Source: Geojedonia litorea (GTDB lineage: Bacteria > Bacteroidota > Bacteroidia > Flavobacteriales > Flavobacteriaceae). Taken from it: a DNA stretch of 64,000 bases. A program made the position numbers and the translations under genes. Where the stretch lies: the NCBI RefSeq assembly GCF_042654525.1, contig NZ_JBHSGP010000004.1, positions 344,141 through 408,140 on the forward strand, given 5' to 3'. The notes under the pieces were generated by a model that worked only from the letters and a program-made list of their open reading frames with translations, searched no databases and was not told the DNA's origin. Shown here piece after piece: positions 57,901-64,000 of the stretch (positions are counted from its first letter, which is position 1; each line of letters begins with the position of its first letter).

Positions 57901-60900
57901 AGATGTTATAGACCATTCACCTAAAGCTCCCGTGCCATCGTAGTCAAACGCAGGGCCCGAAGGTATGGTGTATAGACCATTTACCCAATTACCAGAGGCT
58001 AAAAGTTCAACATAATTACGTCTTGATTTTTTGGTATTATCATAGGCATGTAATTGCGCTGCATTACCACAACCTACAGCGGTTTGATCGACTCCGGCAA
58101 AAGCGAAATCTACAGTAAGTGGGACGTCTTCAGAGCCTTCAGGGGCTAAACTTCTACAGCCATTAATATAGGTAGTAACCGTATAAATTTGATAACCAGG
58201 AGTTATTGGTTGATGCACAATTGTATTATCGTTTGAAATATAAACTCCAAACTGATCAGTCCATTCTATGGTGCTATTTGCAGGACCTGTTGGTAGCTCA
58301 ATATTATCGAGTGCCCACACACTTTCGCAGTTACGAATTAACACAAAACGAATTCTCATTTGAGTATTCCCAAAATAGGAGCTTAAATCAACTGTTGTTG
58401 TGTTAAGATTAAACTGTGTCAAATTTCCAGAGTTTACGGCTGGTGAAGAAGTTCCAGTCACTACACCTCCAGTTCTCCATGAAGTATCTGTAACTTGATC
58501 GTCTGGGATGTTAGTCCAGCTTGAACCACCATTAGTTGAAACTTGGATAATCGCCTGTCCTGCAGGATAGTTAACCGAACTTCCTGAAGGTCCAGTACAT
58601 GTAGTAGGTCCTGACAATATAAAAGCCTCATCAAAAGTAAATATTGCATCCTGTAAGGTCATTAAACTGAAAATTGGTGTTGTTAAGGTGGTCATGGCCA
58701 CGCCGCCTTCATAATAATAAGGATCATTTTGTTGGTTTTGATTTAAAACACCACCAGCGATAGCGTATTTGGGTTCACCTGAATTCCAGCTGATAGGGCC
58801 TATCCCGGCCACTGTGAGTGGATGAGGATTGGTCCCTGACCAGTTATTGTTTTTACCATTGTTACCAGCGGCACTTAAGCCTCTTACATTTCCATCTACA
58901 AGCCAGCTGTCAGGGTCCTGTGTATTAATTTGTCCAGTTTGAAAGAGTCCACCTGAATTTAATTGTTCTGCCCCATAATTTACTGACGCCGTCATTGTTG
59001 TGGTATCACCATAACAGAACTCTGTAGGGGAGGCATCAACAGGTTCAGGCTTTAAATCTGGAGGAATTACACTTACATAGGCCACAGACGAATAGCCTGC
59101 ATTACCACAAGTTGTAGCAGAATTGAAAACAACACGATAGCTAGTTACGCCAATAAGACCGGTAAAATCATAGGTTAGGATGTTATTGTCGGGATCTCCA
59201 TCACTTGGAGCTGTCATAAAACCAGAGCCGTTATTATATTGCCATTCTTGTATATAGGGTGTATAGCTTGGGTCTATATGTAAAGTCAATCTGCCATCGC
59301 CTTCATGACAGGCTAAAATCTGGCTACTTATTGGACCAGGTGTTGGAGGGGTTGTTTGATCGTATGCAAATCCATCTAATAACGCATCTGCTAAATCTGG
59401 TACAATGGTGACACTTTGAGATGCTTGTACTTGACCACAGCCATTAGTTACTGCTCCAAAAGTATAATATACGGTGTAGGTTCCAACAGTACTTGCGTCT
59501 AAATCAATTGTTCCAGTTGAAGAATTAATCACTAGCCCGCCTGGACTAGAGCTAAATGTACCACCATTTTGTGTTTTTGTTGGGGTTGGATCTGTACCGT
59601 TCTCACAGTATTGAGCTGATGCATAACTAAAAGTAGCATTTGGCTCGGCTTCTATTTCAACATTATAAGTAGCTACTACTGCATTACATACCGTAGAAGC
59701 AGGAATAGTATACGAAATTGTATAGGTGCCTACAGAACTCCCATTCGGTGTGATTAATCCCGTAGACGTATTTAAGTTTAAGGTTGGTCCTCCTGTATTA
59801 ACCACGTAGGAGTAGGTTCCAGCCGATCCATTATTCTGTGTTAAATTTACAGCATAAGTCGCTACATCCGATTCGCAATAGGCTGCACTTAAATAACTAA
59901 TGGTTGCTGTTGGTAATGGGTCAATAGATAGTATCATGGAGTCACTTACATTGCCACAAGGATTGGTTGCATTAGTTGTCGTGTAGGTTAATGTAACAGT
60001 TCCATTACTGATATCTGTATTACTTGGTGTGTAAACTGCTGTGGTAGAAGCATTATTGAAACTTCCTGTACCTGATGAGGTCCAAGTTCCGGTTGAAGCA
60101 CTACCACCTATAGTAGCATTCATAGTTGCGGTATCATTCGAACAAATGGTTTGGTCAGCACCTGCATTTATTGTGGGTAATGGGTGAACTGTTAAGTTAG
60201 CCGTTAATGAACTCACGCTGCCACAATTTCCAATGGGTGGTCCAGAGAACACGACATAGTAGTTGCCAGAATCACTAGGGACAAGGTTTGTTAAATCTAG
60301 CGTTGCTGTACTTCCAGTACCATTTGCACCAGAAATAGCAATATGGCTAGGAGAACTCACCTTATACCATTGCCATGAATCTATGGTTCCATTGGCATCA
60401 ACCGTAAAGGTATAACTATCATTTTCGCATCTAACCCCGTCATCTGGTTGCGAATTCACATCAATAGAGATGTTTTCATTCACATTTAATGTCACGGTTT
60501 GAGAGGTGACTGAAGCACAATCTCCAGCGCTATTACTAATGACTACATAATAAGACCCAGCATTTGCAAGTGCTACAGAAGGGAAATTTAAAATATTAGA
60601 ATTGCCTCCAGTGGGCACATAACCACTACCTCCATTAAAATACCATTGGTATGATAAATCATCACCGGCAGCAACCACACTTAAACTAGCGGCGTTATTT
60701 TCACAAACACCCACATTTTCGGGCTCTGTATAAATAATGATTTGATCTCTTATGGTTAATATCATTGTATCACTTACCGCAGGACATATGCCAGCGGGAT
60801 CATTAGAAAGATAGGTTAAGGTTACCGAACCATTACTAATATCATTGGCACTAGGGGTATAGATGGCATTAATTGAATTAGAATTAAAACTTCCAGTACC

Positions 60901-63900
60901 ACTTGAAGACCAAGTGCCAGAGGTTGCGCTTCCATTTAAGCTTGCCGCCATAGTAGCTGTTTCATTCGAACAAATAATTTGATTTGGACCAGCATCAATA
61001 AAAGCTGCTTCATTTATTGTTAAAATCATAATATCACTTACAGCTGAACAAACTCCCGATGGATTATTAGTGGTGTAAGTTAAAGTGACACTACCATTAC
61101 TAATATCAGTAGCATTTGGCGTGTACACCGCCGTAGGTGAATTATTGCTAAAACTACCACCACCACTTGAAGACCAGCTTGCAGAGGTCGCACTGCCACC
61201 AAAAGAGGCCGCCATAGTGGCCGTAGACCCTTCACAAATTGTGATATCTGGTCCAGCATTAATAGTTGGGGCTTGGTTTATACTCAATATCATAGAGTCA
61301 CTCACCGAAGGACATGGACCTGTTGGGTCGTTAGTTGTATACGTTAGCGTTACAGTGCCATTAGCTATGTCTGTGGCATTCGGAGTGTAAATTGCTGTAG
61401 TTGAATTATTACTAAAACTACCTCCAGAACTTGATGACCACGTACCTGATGTGGCACTTCCACCTAAAGTCGCCGCCATCGTTGCCGTTTGTCCTTCACA
61501 AATACTAAAGTCAGGACCAGCATTAACCGTCGCTTGCGGATTCACTGTTATGGTTGCACTGCCTGAAGCACCTTGACTACAGGCCGGGCTTGCTGTATAA
61601 CCAACGCTCAACAATGTATAGGTTGATGTGGTTGCCGGAGATGCCGATAGGGTTGCAGTTCCTGAAGCCCCAACGTCTATTGTTTGATTAGAACCTGGAC
61701 TTACTTGATAAGTTACAGTGGTGTTTGGCGTTGCTGTAAACGTTATGTTAGAGGAACTTCCTTCACAGATTGTGTTAGTGCCGCTGATACTTGCTGTTGG
61801 ATTTGGTAAGACATGAATAGTCATTGTATCCGAAACAGCTCCCGAGCAAGTGTTATTTGTATTAGTAGTACTAAATATCGTAATGGTAATAGTGGTGCCA
61901 GGGGTAACGCCTGAAGGTAGAATATAGATGGAATTTACGTCATCTGGATCTGTGAAGCTACCTCCAGAAACATTTGACGACCAATCCCATTGATTTTTCC
62001 GTCTAATAACGCCGCCTATTTGTCCAGCTAATTGTACTTGTGTAGTTCCAGGACAAATGTTTTGGTCTGGTCCCGCATTCACATATAAAAAGGTATCGGT
62101 GCTCACTAATAATTCTCTATAGGCGCTGGTCCCACATAAATTGGTGGCAGTCACTCTAATGGGCACATTGTTTTGAATCAGATTACTTACATAATCAACT
62201 GTAATCTGATTGGTACCTGCTCCTGATGTGATATTAAAGCCAGATGGTAGTGTCCAATTGTAAGATTGGATATTTGGATCTGCTGGTACCGAATAAACTA
62301 GGCCATATGAAGGCGGGCAAACACCAATTGGGCCACTTATTGTTCCTGGTATTGCAGGTGTGGTATAAACAGTCATGTTTATAGTATTACTCGTAACCAA
62401 AGCATTATTATTACATGGCTCACTTGTGGCCATTTGAACATAGATAGAAGCATTATTGCTTAAGCTTGTACTTGAATAGGTTGATCCGTTGCCTGCACTT
62501 ACTCCATTTACATACCAAGTATATACAGGAGAAGTTCCTCCATTAGTTGGTGTGGCAGTAAATGTCACATTCGTGCCAGAGCAAATAGAACTTGCTGAAG
62601 CACTAATACTTACTGATGGTGTTAATATGGGATTGACATTAATGATTACCGAATCGGTTGCATAACAGCCGGTTCCTGCATTCTCACTTCTTATAAAATA
62701 GGGTGTTGTACTTGAAGGCGAAACATTCGGGCTAATTGCATTCGTGGCATTATTGGCGTTCGTTTGACTAGTGTAATAGGTTAAGGCTCCACTACCACTA
62801 GCAATTGTACTTAAATTAAAAGAATCACCAACACATATACTTTGATCGGCACCCGCGTTGACCGTAGGAAGAGGATCGATAGTGATGTTAATTGTATCAG
62901 TCACATAGCATCCAGTTCCAAATTCACTTCTTACATAATAAGTGGTTGCACTTGTAGGACTCACAGTGGCCGAAATGGCACCTGTATCATTGTTGGCATT
63001 AGCTTGAGTCATATGAAACGTTACCGTAGTTCCATTCGTGCTCACTAAAGTATTTAGATCTATGGAGCTTTGGCTATTCGCACAAACAGAACCATTAGAT
63101 GTTGATAAAGTTGGCAAAGCGTTTACATTGACAGAAATGCTATTTGAACTCGTGGCTGGCACAGGACTAGCACACTGCACATAAGAGGTTACTTCTAAAG
63201 TTACGACATCACCATTATTCAAAGTGGTTGTAGTAAAATTTTGCGTGGTGGTGGCATTGGCTCCATTAATTTTCCATTGATAGGTAGGGTTTGTACCACC
63301 ATTCGTAATGCCACTAGGGGTAAAAGTTGCCGATTCACCTGCACATATGGTGCTTGGTCCATTAATTGTAAAAGAAACAGGTCGACTGGCATTAACCGTC
63401 ATGTTTACCACATTACTGTTTACTGTTGTATTACATGCTGACAGGTTAGAGGTCATGACTGCTCTTACGGCATCGGCGTTGTTTAAAGTTGTACTTGTAA
63501 AGGTTGGACTAACACCTTGGCTTACATTATTCACAAACCACTCATAAGTTCCACCGTTAGAAGGTGTAGGGGTGAAAGTCACCGAAGTGCCTTGACAAAT
63601 GGTAGTTGATGGTGAAGCTGTAATACTTACCGTAGCACTTGCTGCAGCATCAATTACGGTGACGTCAAAACTACATTGGGCACTGTTTCCAGCCGCATCA
63701 GTTACTACAAAGGTATTTGTAGTAGTTCCCACAGGAAATGCGCTACCAGAAGGTAAACCTGCAGTTTGTACGGTATTAGCTCCCGAACAGTTATCTGTAC
63801 CTGTTGGCGTTGTATAATTAACAACAACGCTACAGGTTGATGGGGTATTTGTTACAGTAATATTGCTAGGGCAAGAGATTACCGGATTGTCATCATCAGT

Positions 63901-64000
63901 AATGGTCACGTCAAAAGAACACTGTACGGAGTTTCCAGCGGCATCTACAGCGGTATACGTTACTGTTGTAGTTCCAATAGGGAATGTTGCACCCGGATTA
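54985..64000 (-). CDS. Giant multidomain T9SS surface protein (5' end beyond the window)
   Basis: At least 3,004 codons; the frame stays open to the right edge, so the true start is outside. Residue numbers below count from 63909. A hyalin-repeat (HYR) domain lies at about 1-85, the unnumbered part beyond 63909 being a second one. Ig-like/PKD-like modules follow. Four copies of an about 88-residue SDSM-ending repeat lie at about 790-1055 (three in tandem) and 1243-1330. A MAM/galactose-binding-like module with LMTLQDAIFTFDEAFIL is at about 1640-1870, a LamG domain at about 2064-2230, and a YDYGYDALNF module near 2770. A T9SS type A sorting domain ends the protein (LINMLGQTVKSWN...VNKKVIIKF). 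It is likely a cell-surface adhesin or gliding/attachment protein. Confidence 0.9.
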   Translation of the reverse strand, partial: NPGATFPIGTTTVTYTAVDAAGNSVQCSFDVTITDDDNPVISCPSNITVTNTPSTCSVVVNYTTPTGTDNCSGANTVQTAGLPSGSAFPVGTTTNTFVVTDAAGNSAQCSFDVTVIDAAASATVSITASPSTTICQGTSVTFTPTPSNGGTYEWFVNNVSQGVSPTFTSTTLNNADAVRAVMTSNLSACNTTVNSNVVNMTVNASRPVSFTINGPSTICAGESATFTPSGITNGGTNPTYQWKINGANATTTQNFTTTTLNNGDVVTLEVTSYVQCASPVPATSSNSISVNVNALPTLSTSNGSVCANSQSSIDLNTLVSTNGTTVTFHMTQANANNDTGAISATVSPTSATTYYVRSEFGTGCYVTDTINITIDPLPTVNAGADQSICVGDSFNLSTIASGSGALTYYTSQTNANNATNAISPNVSPSSTTPYFIRSENAGTGCYATDSVIINVNPILTPSVSISASASSICSGTNVTFTATPTNGGTSPVYTWYVNGVSAGNGSTYSSTSLSNNASIYVQMATSEPCNNNALVTSNTINMTVYTTPAIPGTISGPIGVCPPSYGLVYSVPADPNIQSYNWTLPSGFNITSGAGTNQITVDYVSNLIQNNVPIRVTATNLCGTSAYRELLVSTDTFLYVNAGPDQNICPGTTQVQLAGQIGGVIRRKNQWDWSSNVSGGSFTDPDDVNSIYILPSGVTPGTTITITIFSTTNTNNTCSGAVSDTMTIHVLPNPTASISGTNTICEGSSSNITFTATPNTTVTYQVSPGSNQTIDVGASGTATLSASPATTSTYTLLSVGYTASPACSQGASGSATITVNPQATVNAGPDFSICEGQTATMAATLGGSATSGTWSSSSGGSFSNNSTTAIYTPNATDIANGTVTLTYTTNDPTGPCPSVSDSMILSINQAPTINAGPDITICEGSTATMAASFGGSATSASWSSSGGGSFSNNSPTAVYTPNATDISNGSVTLTYTTNNPSGVCSAVSDIMILTINEAAFIDAGPNQIICSNETATMAASLNGSATSGTWSSSGTGSFNSNSINAIYTPSANDISNGSVTLTYLSNDPAGICPAVSDTMILTIRDQIIIYTEPENVGVCENNAASLSVVAAGDDLSYQWYFNGGSGYVPTGGNSNILNFPSVALANAGSYYVVISNSAGDCASVTSQTVTLNVNENISIDVNSQPDDGVRCENDSYTFTVDANGTIDSWQWYKVSSPSHIAISGANGTGSTATLDLTNLVPSDSGNYYVVFSGPPIGNCGSVSSLTANLTVHPLPTINAGADQTICSNDTATMNATIGGSASTGTWTSSGTGSFNNASTTAVYTPSNTDISNGTVTLTYTTTNATNPCGNVSDSMILSIDPLPTATISYLSAAYCESDVATYAVNLTQNNGSAGTYSYVVNTGGPTLNLNTSTGLITPNGSSVGTYTISYTIPASTVCNAVVATYNVEIEAEPNATFSYASAQYCENGTDPTPTKTQNGGTFSSSPGGLVINSSTGTIDLDASTVGTYTVYYTFGAVTNGCGQVQASQSVTIVPDLADALLDGFAYDQTTPPTPGPISSQILACHEGDGRLTLHIDPSYTPYIQEWQYNNGSGFMTAPSDGDPDNNILTYDFTGLIGVTSYRVVFNSATTCGNAGYSSVAYVSVIPPDLKPEPVDASPTEFCYGDTTTMTASVNYGAEQLNSGGLFQTGQINTQDPDSWLVDGNVRGLSAAGNNGKNNNWSGTNPHPLTVAGIGPISWNSGEPKYAIAGGVLNQNQQNDPYYYEGGVAMTTLTTPIFSLMTLQDAIFTFDEAFILSGPTTCTGPSGSSVNYPAGQAIIQVSTNGGSSWTNIPDDQVTDTSWRTGGVVTGTSSPAVNSGNLTQFNLNTTTVDLSSYFGNTQMRIRFVLIRNCESVWALDNIELPTGPANSTIEWTDQFGVYISNDNTIVHQPITPGYQIYTVTTYINGCRSLAPEGSEDVPLTVDFAFAGVDQTAVGCGNAAQLHAYDNTKKSRRNYVELLASGNWVNGLYTIPSGPAFDYDGTGALGEWSITSGPSVVGINWATEDPADYFFPSVTDPRAEFVGPGGQYELTWTVHGSGGDCSDSVIINLANCPSLDFDGYDDNVTFRNDYDLDAGPFSIEIWVKPDPTTEAGNPNNYIQTILSKRDGVNLTTGYDLRLVENKISFNWNNGGSLTHTNTISTNRWYHVAVTFNGSNTYKMYIDGILLGTNTNGAVPLANNFECIMGAMDRSAAGGNPAPINYYSGWLDELRIWNRELSIEQIRHMMNQEIINNGGNVRGAIIPIDIPGPPSALVWADLDGYYRMNQATDVANGYLLANAGTRNGQMRNITTWQLENSPLPYETDNAGNWYNTASDASSPWLWGHSVWDYPNAIGIDGNTRIDWNIVKTTHNVDSDLTSANPRDVTVLGLLVDASSKLTITAQGTQDENNIGHGLWVTHYLELNGIIDLVGESQLVQKRYSGTQVNESMLNPASGGYLERDQQGTTNLFNYNYFSSFVNPVNTSANNLPYNVAAVLLDGTVAAAPIALNWTSSYNAIGSGNPKIISRRWIWAYENYVANTYANWSYKQETGTIAAGLGFTMKGSGATTANGLQNYVFRGKPNNATISTPVISGNDALVGNPYSSSIDANQFINDNGPSGTNSIAGALYFWEHYPSNNTHILRDYLGGYAVYNLSGGLPAVTPPPTTDGIIIIGGAGTKTPGRYVPVAQGFFVTATTTPYGTGTGGLVTFNNGQRVFQRETNNNASSGSTFIRSNGGTGKSKAKGNTSSRSSNDDIKRVRITFKSPEGAIRPLLLGFVPGGLATDDYDYGYDALNFENFPNDLNWIINGDRYVIQGVGEFDKAKQYPLGMFLNSSGIIEIELTGLENFAEVIDVFIYDALLGTYTKINDVNYQISLEANDYLNRFYIAFQDNSGTLSIEDEESQNILVSYLNNNDEIYVKTINSVDVRQIYLINMLGQTVKSWNMTNLPMANNEIRIPVSKISEGNYILKVETSRATVNKKVIIKF
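60745..61545 (-). repeat. Tandem coding repeats inside the giant gene
   Basis: Three adjacent units of about 264-267 bp encode the motif ATMAAxxGGSATSxxWSSS...GTVTLTYTTN...VSDSMILSI, each starting with an AGPDxxICExxTATM segment. A fourth diverged copy lies at 59915-60180. The high sequence identity at the protein level points to recent internal duplication and possible length variation between strains. Confidence 0.75.

Noticed and set aside
60745..61545. Non-coding tandem repeat DNA.
   Set aside because: The repeats are in frame and encode a regular protein module inside the giant gene.
55595..63817. Several plus-strand open frames of 60-101 codons inside the giant gene.
   Set aside because: They lie opposite a continuous, domain-rich minus-strand frame and show no recognisable protein features.

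Overview
The window is AT-rich chromosomal DNA of a flavobacterium (Bacteroidota, probably a marine member of Flavobacteriaceae). Evidence: a C-terminal type IX secretion (T9SS) sorting domain, a large TonB-dependent receptor with an N-terminal carboxypeptidase-like domain, a PUR-family DUF3276 protein, the long-form NusB, a CrtYcd-type lycopene cyclase, and several promoters of the Bacteroidota form TTG-N(19-20)-TAnnTTTG. No rRNA, insertion sequence, prophage or CRISPR array is visible.

Layout. (1) 1-8400: an accessory tract of short, unrelated genes, mostly on the minus strand, separated by 130-230 bp modular repeats. The repeats have the architecture of integron attC sites: a core at each end, L-type inner arms in the best case, and cassette ends that are inverted copies of each other (10 bp around the gene at 7833, 9 bp around those at 7210, 6292 and 4947). 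No integrase is in the window, so it looks like an integrase-less cassette cluster (CALIN-like) running off the left edge. (2) 8665-22055: core genes: thioredoxin-like protein, csaA/bile-acid symporter/plsC operon, M14 peptidase, PUR protein, ABC exporter, leucine dehydrogenase, nusB-DUF1573-yajC, and a YdeI-like/DinB/pepT group. (3) 22279-33972: TonB receptor, pyrD, HMG-CoA lyase, then a porin/FMN-binding/membrane protein cluster that may be an iron-controlled extracytoplasmic redox system, guaB, a His/Tyr-rich secreted protein, PAP2 phosphatase. (4) 34193-43035: three consecutive periplasmic peptidyl-prolyl isomerase/chaperones, a MoxR ATPase, an acyltransferase and aconitase. (5) 43074-46379: a minus-strand operon of a GH109-like glycosidase, a GHMP sugar kinase and a nucleotidyltransferase, readable as a sugar-salvage route. 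(6) 46435-50905: a carotenoid operon crtI-crtB-crtZ-crtYcd headed by a CarH-like B12-binding MerR regulator, with a 32-bp inverted repeat at the crtI start. (7) 50997-52801: tRNA-Leu(GAG), tRNA-Lys(TTT), aroK, a phosphoribosyltransferase and an S4 protein. (8) 52941-64000: an FKBP-like lipoprotein, a small secreted protein, and a giant multidomain T9SS surface protein whose 5' end lies beyond the right edge; the small protein is a paralogue of the giant's C-terminal module.

The strongest leads are the cassette array, the CarH/crt regulatory arrangement, the porin-flavoprotein cluster and the GH109-kinase-nucleotidyltransferase operon. All family calls come from reading motifs and architecture; no database search was run.
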